IMG/VR virus record: IMGVR_UViG_3300042907_001193
Location: 1 to 64,000 of that record
DNA length: 64,000 bases
Strand: one strand, 5' to 3'
Source: a virus
In this document: piece after piece, positions 36,250 to 44,691 of the stretch
How positions within the stretch are numbered: position 1 is the first letter of the stretch
Layout: every line of letters begins with the position of its first letter
Notes under the pieces: generated by a model
The model's database searches: none
Seen by the model: the letters and a program-made list of their open reading frames with translations, nothing else
What the model was told of the DNA's origin: nothing
Translations under genes and position numbers: made by a program

Positions 36250-38394
36250 TCAACAAACTTCACCCTTCTTTATTTCAACCAGTTGATCAAAAACTTTACC
36301 GAGTTCTTGTACATGAGTAATGACAATCAATTGATGGTCTGCCCCTACCTTCTTTGCAAGTTGTTGTAATGCCTCTTGGAAGAAGCTTACATTATCTGCA
36401 TCTAAGCCAGAGGTCGGCTCATCAAGAAACATCATCCCTATATTATGCCCAAAAACACGATCTAAAGCTGCACGAAAAGCGATAGAAAGTAGAACTTTCT
36501 GCCCTCCGCTTAACTGTTTTGCCTTAACTGGCTCTTGTCCGGCAAAAAATACATTAAAGGTTAGGTCTGCATCTGCCTCCACATAGAACGGATCGTTAAA
36601 CATTTGAAGGTTGGCATTGATGTCTCCAACCAACAATTGGAGGTTTGACTGTGACACGAGCTTGGGCAAGTTATTCCAATGGAATACATCTCCAGCGGAA
36701 CTAACTGTGTCCAATAGCTTACGCACCTTTTCACGCTCTGCCATCTTAGCCGTAAGCTGTTCTAAGCTTTGCTTAGTACGAAGCCAAGACCTCTTAGCTT
36801 CTTGAAAAGCTCCTACAGATTTCTGCCAAACAGCAAGAGCTTCTTGATGCTGAGCTAACCTTATCTTTGCAGTCGAGACTTTATCCACAGCGGGCATCTG
36901 CTTAATTTGTTTACTTAGTTTACTTTTTTGCTCTAACACATTTTTAAGCTCACCTTGAAAACCTGCTATGTGATGCTGTTCTTGTTTAACATCTTTCTCT
37001 AAGTAAAACTTTTGTTGCTCTATATCAAGATTTCGAGCGATCAAAGCCTTGGCTGTATCTATGTGCTCATCGTTTACCCCTGCTAGTTTCTTGGAAATTA
37101 ACTCAACTTCTTTTTCTACTTCTTCTAATTCTGCTGCCGCATCCATACAAAGTTGTTGGCAAATTTTATATCCCGCTTGATACTGCTCTAACTTCTTGTC
37201 ATAGCTTTCGGAGTAAGTCAAAATACGAACAACTTCTGCAAGTCTGGTTACATTCTTTAGATACTCTACTTTTACCCGCTCAACATATTCTTTTGTAACT
37301 TCTTGCTGGCATTGCGTACAAAGACGATTGTCCGAATGTATCAACAATGTAGTTACTTGTTTTATTTGAAACTCAAGCTCATGCTTTTCTTTAGTCAGTT
37401 GTTTTTGAAGTTTTAAATCCACATAATCTTTATTAGGTTTAGGCTTACTTCGTTTCTTAAGCTCAGCCACTGCTACATGTTCATCGTGGATGTCTTTTTT
37501 AGAGAAGAGGTTAAGTCGAGCTGTCTTATGCACTTCCACTAGGTCTAACAATTCTTGAGCTACTGCTAACTTGTTTTTAAACTTAGCTTGCCAAGCTTCT
37601 CGCCTAGCCAGCTTATGCTTAGATTGGCTTTGCTGCAGCTCTTCTAAAGATAGTTCTAGCCTTTCAATTTTATGTTTTACTTCTTTTAACTGAGTTTGAG
37701 CTTCTTTACCTAACTCATACTGCGAAAGCAATAACTGCCGTGCTTCTAGCTCTTCTTCCGTTAAGATGTGTAGCTTGGCAGCTTTACCTACCTTACTGTG
37801 CTCCGTCATCGCTGTGCGAGTTTCAGTAATAGCGTCTTCTAGCTCCACGCTATTGTCCACTACCTCGATACTCTGCTGCCTTGCCACATAATCCATACAT
37901 ACCTTGTGAATGCTAGAAGCTGCTTCCGTGCCACACAAGTACTGAAAGGTCTTAGCTCTCTCGCTAGCTGTCTGATCCAAGAAGCTAAACATCTCCCACT
38001 GATTGACAAACACATACTTGTCAATCACTGCTTTACTGATGTCGAGGTAGTTAATAACTGCATCGTTTACATCCGTAGCCTTCTCAAACACAGATACACC
38101 GATCTTAAACTCGTTCTTGTTAGGTCGCAGCCACCTTGTCAAGGTAAACGATTGACCTTGGTGTTTCCCTATTACACGGATGTAACTTGGATCACTACTG
38201 CCATTTGTAATGATCTCGGCTTTAGTACCGCCAAGGCGCGTGAAGTCATTAGTCAACGCTGCATAAATTGCGTTAACTAATGTTGATTTACCCGCCCCAT
38301 TGGCTCCTACAATACCCACCAAACCACGCCCAAACTTAACAGTTAAGCTTTGGTGCGGGCCTATGTTCTTTAGCTCTACTTGTTCAATATACAT
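36250..38394 (-). CDS. sbcC: SbcC/Rad50-like (T4 gp46-like) SMC-type ATPase
   Basis: 714 residues. Walker A is GANGAGKST (30-38). Two long coiled-coil arms (about 180-350 and 365-580) flank the zinc hook C359-T-Q-C362. The C-terminal half has the signature LSGGQKVLLSIAF and Walker B MMFLDEPTSGLD. With the SbcD-like nuclease encoded immediately upstream it would form an Mre11-Rad50-type complex that processes DNA ends and feeds recombination. Shorter than bacterial SbcC, similar in scale to phage gp46 proteins. Confidence 0.9.
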   Translation of the reverse strand: MYIEQVELKNIGPHQSLTVKFGRGLVGIVGANGAGKSTLVNAIYAALTNDFTRLGGTKAEIITNGSSDPSYIRVIGKHQGQSFTLTRWLRPNKNEFKIGVSVFEKATDVNDAVINYLDISKAVIDKYVFVNQWEMFSFLDQTASERAKTFQYLCGTEAASSIHKVCMDYVARQQSIEVVDNSVELEDAITETRTAMTEHSKVGKAAKLHILTEEELEARQLLLSQYELGKEAQTQLKEVKHKIERLELSLEELQQSQSKHKLARREAWQAKFKNKLAVAQELLDLVEVHKTARLNLFSKKDIHDEHVAVAELKKRSKPKPNKDYVDLKLQKQLTKEKHELEFQIKQVTTLLIHSDNRLCTQCQQEVTKEYVERVKVEYLKNVTRLAEVVRILTYSESYDKKLEQYQAGYKICQQLCMDAAAELEEVEKEVELISKKLAGVNDEHIDTAKALIARNLDIEQQKFYLEKDVKQEQHHIAGFQGELKNVLEQKSKLSKQIKQMPAVDKVSTAKIRLAQHQEALAVWQKSVGAFQEAKRSWLRTKQSLEQLTAKMAEREKVRKLLDTVSSAGDVFHWNNLPKLVSQSNLQLLVGDINANLQMFNDPFYVEADADLTFNVFFAGQEPVKAKQLSGGQKVLLSIAFRAALDRVFGHNIGMMFLDEPTSGLDADNVSFFQEALQQLAKKVGADHQLIVITHVQELGKVFDQLVEIKKGEVC

Positions 38395-38402
38395 GGTAAC
38401 TC

Positions 38403-39524
38403 CTAAGCATGAGATTTAACCCACTGTTGTAATGCTTGTTCGGGGTCAGGGCTTTGTAAAAGTGTTAATACTAGATCATGGACTAAAGGTTTCTCTGATT
38501 TGCTTATGCATGCGTCCACGCATTGCATCATGCCTATGCGATCTCCAGAGACAACTTGAACATCTTGTTCTTCGGACTCAAATTGTTTATTTTCTTTTTG
38601 CTTGAAAAACAAATGAGCTTTTGATTCAAAGTGTTGTTTGAATCTACCTACCAACTCGATGTCATTAGAGGTGTGCAACAAATGCAGCAAAGGCATTGCT
38701 ATTTCTGCCGGTATTGCATTGTCTTCAGCATAGGCTGCAGCCTTAGTCAGTTCTGCTTCTGCCATTAGTTTCAACACTTCCCAAGAGCCTTTTGCTTTAT
38801 CTACAGTTAAGCGAATACATCTACGAGAGTACAAAGGCAGAGCTTCTATTATAAGCTTCTCTGTCGATTTGTATTTTTTATCGTAATTCTTAATCAAAAA
38901 TACTTTCTTGTTTTCTGGTTCTGCAATATTACGCATGTGCGTGCTACCAGGACTCAGCACAGTCAAATCCCCATGGTGATGAATCAAATTCATGTGGTAA
39001 TCACCGGTGATTAGATACTTCACATTCGGAGGAATGTCATTGAAACACCCTTGTGGTTTAGCCATGTCTCCCATAAAGTCTCGCCACACTTGATGGCAAA
39101 CAAGTATAGAAGACTCCTTTGCTAAATCACTTTTAAGAAATTGTTTTAATTTCTCTTCATTGTTCTGGTAATCGCATCCGGCAATTTGCCAGCCATCAAA
39201 AGTTCTGTTGTGTTCATGCAGCCAAACGGCCTTAGTGGCTGCTTGTAACCAAGGGCTTTCTTGATACTCATGCTGCCCTTGGTTATAGTAGACTCCAATA
39301 CCTGTATCCGTTAACTTACGAACACCGGCTAAAAGTTTATGGATGGGTTCCGAGACATTGACTTGCTTGTCAAGGATGTCCCCTGCAAGAATGACTGCCT
39401 CGACTCCATGATCGAGGGCTAGAGTTACAATCTGGTCCCACGCATAATAACTATCTCCCTCAATAGGGCGATGAGTCCAGACTCGATTACTGAGATGAAG
39501 ATCACTTGTTACTAAGATATTCAT
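38403..39524 (-). CDS. sbcD: SbcD/Mre11-like (T4 gp47-like) nuclease
   Basis: 373 residues from ATG 39524 (SD AAGGAGTATCTC); an open extension to 39605 runs into the divergent gene. Metallophosphoesterase motifs in order: SDLHL (D8, H10), LAGDILD (D49), YNQGQHE (N81), VCHQ and TGDYHMN. Acts as the nuclease partner of SbcC. It is separated from sbcC by 8 bases and begins 12 bases from a plus-strand gene. Confidence 0.88.
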   Translation of the reverse strand: MNILVTSDLHLSNRVWTHRPIEGDSYYAWDQIVTLALDHGVEAVILAGDILDKQVNVSEPIHKLLAGVRKLTDTGIGVYYNQGQHEYQESPWLQAATKAVWLHEHNRTFDGWQIAGCDYQNNEEKLKQFLKSDLAKESSILVCHQVWRDFMGDMAKPQGCFNDIPPNVKYLITGDYHMNLIHHHGDLTVLSPGSTHMRNIAEPENKKVFLIKNYDKKYKSTEKLIIEALPLYSRRCIRLTVDKAKGSWEVLKLMAEAELTKAAAYAEDNAIPAEIAMPLLHLLHTSNDIELVGRFKQHFESKAHLFFKQKENKQFESEEQDVQVVSGDRIGMMQCVDACISKSEKPLVHDLVLTLLQSPDPEQALQQWVKSHA

Positions 39525-39536
39525 GAGATACTCCTT

Positions 39537-39971
39537 ATGGTTAAAAATGTACAAATAGTTGCTATGCCCATTTGTGAGCTGTGTGATCGTCTTACCATCG
39601 CACAACTAAAACTGCAACGATTGCCGTCGGATGAACTAGACAAAGGTTTACTGCGAAAACAAATCGCATACTATGAAACTGGGATTGATTATACCGATCC
39701 TAAAATCTGTGACTTGATAGCAGCTTTGCTTGATATCAATGGACAAATGTGGGATGCCGAACACGACATACGCAAAGGATTAGATGAAATACTAGGGCTC
39801 TCCGAAATAGGAAGACGAGCTGTTAAAATCCGGAATTTAAACTGCATTAGAATTGCCATCAAAAATAAGATTACTATGCTGGCCGGACAACCTGAGTTTA
39901 GCGATTGCAAAATGAATCATGTTAGTCAACGTTCTAACAACTCAGATACAACTGAATCGCCATCGTTGTAG
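39537..39971 (+). CDS. DUF6165-like protein on the plus strand (tentative)
   Basis: 144 residues on the strand opposite to its neighbours. ICELCDRLTIAQLKLQRL, then INGQMWDAEHDIRKG and NCIRIAIKNKITMLAG resemble DUF6165-type proteins that accompany glycan genes. No SD is seen before the ATG at 39537; ATG 39564 is an alternative. Its last 46 bases overlap the 3' end of the convergent gene at 39926. Codon content and the lack of any good minus frame here support it as real. Confidence 0.55.
   Translation: MVKNVQIVAMPICELCDRLTIAQLKLQRLPSDELDKGLLRKQIAYYETGIDYTDPKICDLIAALLDINGQMWDAEHDIRKGLDEILGLSEIGRRAVKIRNLNCIRIAIKNKITMLAGQPEFSDCKMNHVSQRSNNSDTTESPSL
39823..39840. repeat. TTAAAATCCGGAATTTAA palindrome variant, copy 6
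   Basis: Recurring palindrome (one base off symmetry) inside the plus-strand gene, about 300 bases upstream of the sbcD start on the other strand. Confidence 0.4.
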
Positions 39972-40249
39972 AACAGTGCTACAGTCTCATAAGTTTCAAT
40001 CCATATTCTAGCACCATTCTTTAATGGCTTATTCATACTCTGCACAATGCGTGCAACCTCGTTACCTTTTTTATCGTAGATGATCACTGAGTTGCCTCGC
40101 AAGCTACGTCCTCGCCTATGCACAGCAATCACAGGATCATCTTTCCCGCTTCTAATGTTGTTCCGCATGTCCGCTCGGGATACATGCATCCGGCAGATGC
40201 TTGCTCTAGTCTTCTTCCCCTTGGAAGGTGTCGAAGTCAATTTCGTCAT
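39926..40249 (-). CDS. Hypothetical basic protein
   Basis: 107 residues. The first half is strongly basic (SKGKKTRASICRMHVSRADMRNNIRSGK), then a small beta-domain (SVIIYDKKGNEVARIVQSM). May bind nucleic acid. It overlaps the upstream gene by 44 bases and is convergent with the plus-strand gene. Confidence 0.65.
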   Translation of the reverse strand: MTKLTSTPSKGKKTRASICRMHVSRADMRNNIRSGKDDPVIAVHRRGRSLRGNSVIIYDKKGNEVARIVQSMNKPLKNGARIWIETYETVALFYNDGDSVVSELLER

Positions 40250-40751
40250 TGTCTGTTCCTCCTTGAATATGGCTTAGCTCTCCAAGAGCACCTTTAAGCC
40301 ATTTGAAAAACTCTTTCCTTGTTTTCTTTGCCAACTCCATCCCTTTAGCTTCTCGCCTCTCGAAGTCGAGAAATGCTACAGACAGCAATAGTGCAGCTGC
40401 CTTCACTGTTGTGATGCGGTGAAACACACACGCATCTGAATTCCATTCATCTTCCTCTTCGTAATTCCTTACGATGGCATCATACTTCTCTCGGATGCGT
40501 CTCAAGGCTTGCCACGACATAAACATATCGGGCACAGCCAGCCGTGTAAACTGGTTTATGGACGCATCCGTTGCCAAAGGCTCTTGACCCATCTTCCTAA
40601 TAAAAGGAGTGTCGGGTGCATTTAACCGAATCGCTTCCTCATTAGCCCAGTCAAACTGTTCCGCAGCCCACTGATATAATTCTGTCAGATTAAAGAATAA
40701 GTCTCGGGGGCTGCCGCTGTTCTTAGGGTATGGGGGTGAATTAATTTCCAT
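40206..40751 (-). CDS. Hypothetical helical protein
   Basis: 181 residues, SD GAGGAGACATCG before ATG 40751. Helical, with an acidic C-terminus (GTDNDEIDFDTFQGEED). No family recognised. Overlaps the neighbouring genes at both ends. Confidence 0.65.
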   Translation of the reverse strand: MEINSPPYPKNSGSPRDLFFNLTELYQWAAEQFDWANEEAIRLNAPDTPFIRKMGQEPLATDASINQFTRLAVPDMFMSWQALRRIREKYDAIVRNYEEEDEWNSDACVFHRITTVKAAALLLSVAFLDFERREAKGMELAKKTRKEFFKWLKGALGELSHIQGGTDNDEIDFDTFQGEED

Positions 40752-41565
40752 CGATGTCTCCTCTTTGTTTGTATTTAGTAATGCGTAGTAAATGAGCGTC
40801 AGATCTAGTCAACAATGAGTAAAAACTTTGCAGATTGTCAGAAGCAAACAAGGTTGCCCAAGGAAAACGCAAAACTGTCGCCATTGCTCGAACAATGTTA
40901 GTGTTAGTTCCTCCTTCAAAAGTTGTAAAAGTTAAGCTAGGGTGTGCAGCAAGCCTAGTCAATTGTTTAGACAAATCACAATCAGCGGGCACAATCTGAA
41001 TGCCAACATGCCGTAGTTGTAAGCTACCTTTTTCTGGGTCGATATAAGGAGCACACAATTGAACAGTAGCCAAAGCAGAACACCACTGATGTGGGCCATA
41101 GTCAGAACGAAAGAAAGGTAATTTTGTTAAATTCCAGTTTTTAGTTCGTTGCCAGGCCACGACCTTGCAAGGTTGTCGCACATCTTTAGGGATGCACGAC
41201 AACGTTACATAGATAGGATACAACCACCTACGCACAAAACACCATGGGCACACTTTTGGATTATTGCAAAACCGAGTAATAGGTTCGACATCAAACCCAA
41301 CTGGGCAACAGTTTAAAGCGTAAGTGTAAGCAAGCCGCTTTGCCGGATCTTCTCGCATTACTCGATAGTATTGCCATCGAAGATTTTTCTGCAGCAAATA
41401 AGTTCGAATTGCATCTGAGCTGTGCGTAGTAGGCAGTGTCTGCAAAACACAATGGCGTAAAAGTGCCAAAGCCGTATGCTCGGGTTTAGGTTTCAGCTTG
41501 TGCTTGACCACACCTTTAATGAACTTAACCTCTGTCTCTGTCTCAACGATTTCTATGTTGTCCAT
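40741..41565 (-). CDS. Hypothetical protein with zinc-type cysteine motif
   Basis: 274 residues. ALNCCPVGF and ITRFCNNPKVCPWCFVRRW (Cys near residues 86-87, 100, 106, 109) suggest a zinc site; the CP.C ending recalls rolling-circle replication initiators, but the HUH and Tyr motifs are not evident, so no function is assigned. SD is GAGAGAGAGTT. Confidence 0.6.
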   Translation of the reverse strand: MDNIEIVETETEVKFIKGVVKHKLKPKPEHTALALLRHCVLQTLPTTHSSDAIRTYLLQKNLRWQYYRVMREDPAKRLAYTYALNCCPVGFDVEPITRFCNNPKVCPWCFVRRWLYPIYVTLSCIPKDVRQPCKVVAWQRTKNWNLTKLPFFRSDYGPHQWCSALATVQLCAPYIDPEKGSLQLRHVGIQIVPADCDLSKQLTRLAAHPSLTFTTFEGGTNTNIVRAMATVLRFPWATLFASDNLQSFYSLLTRSDAHLLRITKYKQRGDIDGN

Positions 41566-41574
41566 AACTCTCTC

Positions 41575-41916
41575 TCACCAAGTGAACTGGGTACCTAGGT
41601 AAGGCTTACGAACTTGAACTGCGGTTACTTGATTTTGTTGCCTCTGAAACTTTAACACTTTGCTGACTTCAACTATACTTCGCCATAAGAAAGCTATTTC
41701 CTTTTGTTGAAGCACTTGTGAAGTTCCAAAAGTTATTGCAAAGAAGTCAGGAACAAACAGCGTATAACCAATAGGAAATTTGTTATCAGTTAAGTGTTTA
41801 CAAAACTGCTTTAACTCCTTATCCCAGTTACGAAGTATGTCCGTAATCTTAGCGTGGTACCCTAGCCTATTGTTTACAGCCTTATCATCTTGTAGTAAGG
41901 CAATGTAATTATTCAT
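41575..41916 (-). CDS. Hypothetical protein
   Basis: 113 residues, ATG 41916 overlapping the upstream stop (ATGA). Soluble, mixed helix and strand (FPIGYTLFVPDFFAITFG). No motif. Confidence 0.6.
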   Translation of the reverse strand: MNNYIALLQDDKAVNNRLGYHAKITDILRNWDKELKQFCKHLTDNKFPIGYTLFVPDFFAITFGTSQVLQQKEIAFLWRSIVEVSKVLKFQRQQNQVTAVQVRKPYLGTQFTW

Positions 41917-42221
41917 TTTTTATTTCTTTCTCTTTCTAGATTTTGATTGCTGCAGAAGTGCCATGACCAATGAAACCCCTGTTCAATGTGGCACCCATGC
42001 GTTTCAGCTATCTTGTCTAGTTTAGCCCATTCCTTCTTTCCAATACCGCTATTCAGTAAGTGATACAGTGTTCCTTCCGCAACAAAGACCACTTCTCCAA
42101 ATGCCATTTCTCCTTCTTTTTCTTTCCATTGTTCAGCTGTGTAAGTTTTTGTGTCGATGTACTTTGACACAAACTTATCCACAGCTTTAAACAGTTTTTC
42201 TTTAGTTTTAGTTTTAAGCAT
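41913..42221 (-). CDS. Hypothetical protein
   Basis: 102 residues, SD AAGGATAACAACA. A Lys-rich start (LKTKTKEKLFKAVDKFVSKY) and GEVVFVAEGTLYHLLNSG, then HIEQGFHWSWHFC. The charged C-terminus (NQNLERERNKK) is probably flexible. No family recognised. Confidence 0.6.
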   Translation of the reverse strand: MLKTKTKEKLFKAVDKFVSKYIDTKTYTAEQWKEKEGEMAFGEVVFVAEGTLYHLLNSGIGKKEWAKLDKIAETHGCHIEQGFHWSWHFCSNQNLERERNKK

Positions 42222-42232
42222 TGTTGTTATCC

Positions 42233-42463
42233 TTAGATAGATTGTAGATAAATGCCTCTGTTCGTCTTTAACCGGTCTTTGGCTTCAACCTTAGCAGCAG
42301 CTACCGAGCTGCAGTTAAATTGATAGCCATTGATAATCAAGGTAACTTCCGCCTTGTCATCACTTTCTAAAATAGTTGAAACTGTACCATTGGGGTAACA
42401 GCGTCTGTAAACAGCATGCTTAACCCCATTGGTCTTTCCTCGTTCCACTTGCCATCTTTTCAT
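42233..42463 (-). CDS. Hypothetical small protein
   Basis: 76 residues, SD TAGGAGAA before ATG 42463. Basic with short strands (AVYRRCYPNGTVSTIL). No function assigned. Confidence 0.6.
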   Translation of the reverse strand: MKRWQVERGKTNGVKHAVYRRCYPNGTVSTILESDDKAEVTLIINGYQFNCSSVAAAKVEAKDRLKTNRGIYLQSI

Positions 42464-42472
42464 TCATTTCTC

Positions 42473-42670
42473 CTATGCATCTACTTCATACCCTTCAAAC
42501 CAATTTCCAAGCTTTGCCGTCCTAGCTTTCGCAAGCGGTAGGACAGCCGTCTTAGAACTTGTCTCAGGGTCGGAACAATGCTTCTGGGCTTGCTCAAGGG
42601 TTAAACCTCGATGAAGCGTCCTTGGTCTTCCTTTAAAGTAAAACCTTATAATTTTGTATCGTAGTTCCAT
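42473..42670 (-). CDS. Conserved phage small protein (HCSDPETSS motif)
   Basis: 65 residues. RPRTLHRGLTLEQAQKHCSDPETSSKTA and the ending GNWFEGYEVDA match a short protein I know from many unrelated phages, of unknown function. A palindromic operator-like sequence lies about 35 bases upstream, so it probably starts its own transcript. Confidence 0.7.
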   Translation of the reverse strand: MELRYKIIRFYFKGRPRTLHRGLTLEQAQKHCSDPETSSKTAVLPLAKARTAKLGNWFEGYEVDA

Positions 42671-42705
42671 AGGTTAACTTTCTTTAAAATAAGGGTGTAA
42701 GTTAC

Positions 42706-42736
42706 AACACAAGTTCACAAACTTGTGACTTTGTGG
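42706..42736 (-). promoter_or_regulatory. Operator-like palindrome B
   Basis: Minus strand CCACAAAGTCACAAGTTTGTGAACTTGTGTT: inner TCACAA/TTGTGA and outer CACAA/TTGTG arms. It matches the site at 43431 at most positions and lies in the 93-base gap before the gene starting at 42670. TTGTGA could serve as a -35 with a weak TACACC about 15 bases on. Confidence 0.5.
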
Positions 42737-42763
42737 TATTCTAATGTAATGATAGAAGAAAAG

Positions 42764-42976
42764 CTAAGAACGGCTATCGCTACTCTCCTCCACTTCTACA
42801 TCACAATCTAACCCATACGCGCTCGAGATGGGGCCATCGTCTTCTTTTCCATTTACATACACATCCACCGCCACTCCTTCATCAGTTTTGCGGATTCGCA
42901 CTGCAAATCCCTTTACAGTAATCCAAGCACCATCATCCAGTAAAATGTAATCAGGACCTTCGCCATCAATTTCCAT
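42764..42976 (-). CDS. Hypothetical acidic small protein
   Basis: 70 residues, SD AAGGAGAACAACCA. Beta-like: DYILLDDGAWITVKGFAVRI followed by VAVDVYVNGKED; acidic end. A small protein of the type seen in many phages; function unknown. Confidence 0.65.
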   Translation of the reverse strand: MEIDGEGPDYILLDDGAWITVKGFAVRIRKTDEGVAVDVYVNGKEDDGPISSAYGLDCDVEVEESSDSRS

Positions 42977-43005
42977 TGGTTGTTCTCCTTGTTAAGTTTA
43001 AAGCT

Positions 43006-43075
43006 AAAGCCAGTGCCGGATCTCAAGGGGCGACACACATCGAAAAAGAGTCGCCTTCTTCTTAGCACTGGCCTT
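43006..43075 (-). ncRNA. Two-stem structured element
   Basis: Outer stem GCCAGTGC/GCACTGGC (43009-43016 with 43065-43072, extendable by 3 bp with one mismatch) encloses inner stem GGCGAC/GTCGCC (43029-43034 with 43050-43055, 15-base loop). It fills the 97-base gap between two small genes. Could be a processing site, a regulatory leader or a small RNA; no T-tract makes it an obvious terminator. Confidence 0.4.
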
Positions 43076-43364
43076 AGTCTGCCTTTGATACTAAAAGCTC
43101 ACTGTTGTGAACTTGATCTGAGATTTGGGCTGCGGGTAATCCCGTAGCTTCTGAAATTAAATTGATTATCTTCTGCTCAATAATGTTATCTAACTTATTC
43201 CTATGATTCATTACTATATCTATTATTAGCTTGAGCATTGGTACCGCTTGTATCTTTATTGCTTGGTTCTCCCAAGTACCTTCTTCTTTATTACTCCAAG
43301 CCGTAATAAAAGCCATAAATTTTTTATGGTTTTTACTTATTTCATTTAATTCATTTTGATTCAT
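43074..43364 (-). CDS. Hypothetical protein
   Basis: 96 residues, SD GAAAGGAATGTA. Helical, with MLKLIIDIVMNHRNKLDNIIEQKIINLI in the middle. First gene after operator-like palindrome A and followed by the two-stem element. No family recognised. Confidence 0.6.
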   Translation of the reverse strand: MNQNELNEISKNHKKFMAFITAWSNKEEGTWENQAIKIQAVPMLKLIIDIVMNHRNKLDNIIEQKIINLISEATGLPAAQISDQVHNSELLVSKAD

Positions 43365-43383
43365 TACATTCCTTTCGTTAGAA

Positions 43384-43413
43384 AGAAAGACAACTAGTTA
43401 TGGTTGTCTTTCT
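43384..43413 (-). terminator. Probable terminator hairpin
   Basis: Perfect 11-bp stem AGAAAGACAAC/GTTGTCTTTCT with an 8-base loop, T-rich on the far side (TTTCTAAC). It lies 17 bases before the next gene's start, downstream of palindrome A, so it could also be an attenuator. Confidence 0.5.
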
Positions 43414-43430
43414 CTATACTGTAGTAGAAT

Positions 43431-43462
43431 AACACAAGCTCACAACTTTGTGAGTTTGTGTT
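43431..43462 (-). promoter_or_regulatory. Operator-like palindrome A
   Basis: Minus strand AACACAAACTCACAAAGTTGTGAGCTTGTGTT, a 32-bp near-palindrome. TTGTGA followed 16 bases later by TACAGT could be a weak -35/-10 pair. The twin site is at 42706. Confidence 0.5.
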
Positions 43463-43503
43463 GTGATTTATGATACGTATTGTAGGACGATTTATTGCGA
43501 TGT

Positions 43504-43866
43504 CTACATTTTTGAAATTGTTTTTTCGACTAATTTAAGAATTTGATGAAGCAGCTTTATACCTACTTGAATATCGGAGTTAGGTTGAGTTTGAACTTTC
43601 TTACTAACTACTGCTAACTTAGGTATACTTGCTTTCATTCTCCATGCAGGTCTAGTTTTACCCGCTCTAATTGTAGACATATGCCTTTCAATCAACCCCG
43701 CTTGAACTAGCTGGCTTCGGTATATCAATACCGTTGCCTTGGTTAGCCCTGTTGCTTTGACAATGTCTATGTCGCAAACACCGGCATTTCTGGCTGTTTG
43801 TTGTGCGATATACAAACAAATCTTTTGTTTGCCTTTGTTGAAACCTTTCGTGTAATCTTTACGCAT
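43504..43866 (-). CDS. Winged/helix-turn-helix DNA-binding protein (MarR-like)
   Basis: 120 residues, SD AGAAAGGAACGCTTT. Residues about 30-62 (CDIDIVKATGLTKATVLIYRSQLVQAGLIER) form a helix-turn-helix followed by a wing-like basic stretch. A C-terminal helix (IKLLHQILKLVEKTI) could dimerise. It is a candidate regulator of the neighbouring palindromes A and B, its nearest possible operators; inference. Confidence 0.7.
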   Translation of the reverse strand: MRKDYTKGFNKGKQKICLYIAQQTARNAGVCDIDIVKATGLTKATVLIYRSQLVQAGLIERHMSTIRAGKTRPAWRMKASIPKLAVVSKKVQTQPNSDIQVGIKLLHQILKLVEKTISKM

Positions 43867-43880
43867 AAAGCGTTCCTTTC

Positions 43881-44195
43881 TTATTTTTTGTTAAGACAGT
43901 GAGGTATTTGCATTTCATTTAATAGTTTGGTACAGCGTGCTATAGTAACTTCTCCCAGGTTTTGAATGCTTTCTAAATCTTCAACAGTTAATTTAGCTAA
44001 ATCTCCTATAGTTAATAACCCATAGTTTTCTAGCGTGTTAGCTACACGGACGGGCAGCCCAACATCTGACAACGATATAGTCTGACATTGTTCAATTCTG
44101 TCTTTTTCTTTTTCGTCGTCAGACATGAACTGCACCCAGAGTTGATCTGGAGGTTTTCTTCGTTTACGTTTGACTGGTCCGCCATGTAGTTCCAT
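43881..44195 (-). CDS. RNA polymerase alpha-subunit C-terminal-domain-like protein
   Basis: 104 residues. Residues about 45-96 (DVGLPVRVANTLENYGLL, then IGDLAKLTVEDLESIQNLGEVTI) follow the alpha-CTD pattern: LSVRxxNxLxxxxIxTxxDLxxxxxxDLxxIxNLGxxxxxE. The alpha N-terminal dimerisation domain is absent; instead there is a short basic/acidic N-terminus. It could mimic or compete with host alpha-CTD at promoters. A terminator lies upstream of it. Confidence 0.7.
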   Translation of the reverse strand: MELHGGPVKRKRRKPPDQLWVQFMSDDEKEKDRIEQCQTISLSDVGLPVRVANTLENYGLLTIGDLAKLTVEDLESIQNLGEVTIARCTKLLNEMQIPHCLNKK

Positions 44196-44211
44196 TTAGC
44201 ACCTATGAGTT

Positions 44212-44257
44212 AAAAAACATTTAGCCACAAGCTTAGCAATGAACTAAGCTTGTGGCT
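44212..44257 (-). terminator. Strong rho-independent terminator
   Basis: Perfect 14-bp stem AGCCACAAGCTTAG/CTAAGCTTGTGGCT (7-base loop, 44223-44257) followed on the minus strand by AAATGTTTTTTA. It ends the transcript of the gene stopping at 44287. Confidence 0.85.
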
Positions 44258-44286
44258 ATCTTTTGTACCTAAATTATGTAATTTAT

Positions 44287-44691
44287 TTAAGTTAAACCAT
44301 CTACGATTTGTTCTCGTAGTGTTTCTTCTACAGTTTCTGCCAGCTCTTCAATACCTTCGGCTTCCATCATTGCTTTAACGATATCATCTACTAACTCTGG
44401 CTGTGCTTCGTCATCGTTGTATCTAGGATCTTCAAAGAACGATTCCATCACTTTTTGGTTTCGAGCGTAAATGCTTTCTGCCACTGGTGCATTTATTTGA
44501 TCCATAGTTGCTTCAATAGTATCAAAGGTGCTACTCCAATCCATCTTGTCATCTATAAAATTACATAACCATTCCCAGTCTTTATCATCTTCTTTGTCAA
44601 ATAGATCTGCTTCCCAATGTGCAAAGATGATGTTTTTAACACCTCGTTTCTTTACTTCCATTAGCGATTTAATTGCATCATCGATTTTCAT
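44287..44691 (-). CDS. Hypothetical acidic protein
   Basis: 134 residues, SD AAAGGAGAACTAA. KIDDAIKSLMEVKKRGVKNIIFAHWEADLF then an acidic helical C-terminal half. The protein is strongly acidic. No enzyme motif seen. Overlaps the upstream zinc protein by 14 bases. Confidence 0.65.
   Translation of the reverse strand: MKIDDAIKSLMEVKKRGVKNIIFAHWEADLFDKEDDKDWEWLCNFIDDKMDWSSTFDTIEATMDQINAPVAESIYARNQKVMESFFEDPRYNDDEAQPELVDDIVKAMMEAEGIEELAETVEETLREQIVDGLT

Noticed and set aside
40741-41565. Rolling-circle replication initiator
   Set aside because: Only the CP.C zinc-like motif fits; the HUH metal motif and the catalytic Tyr motif were not found.
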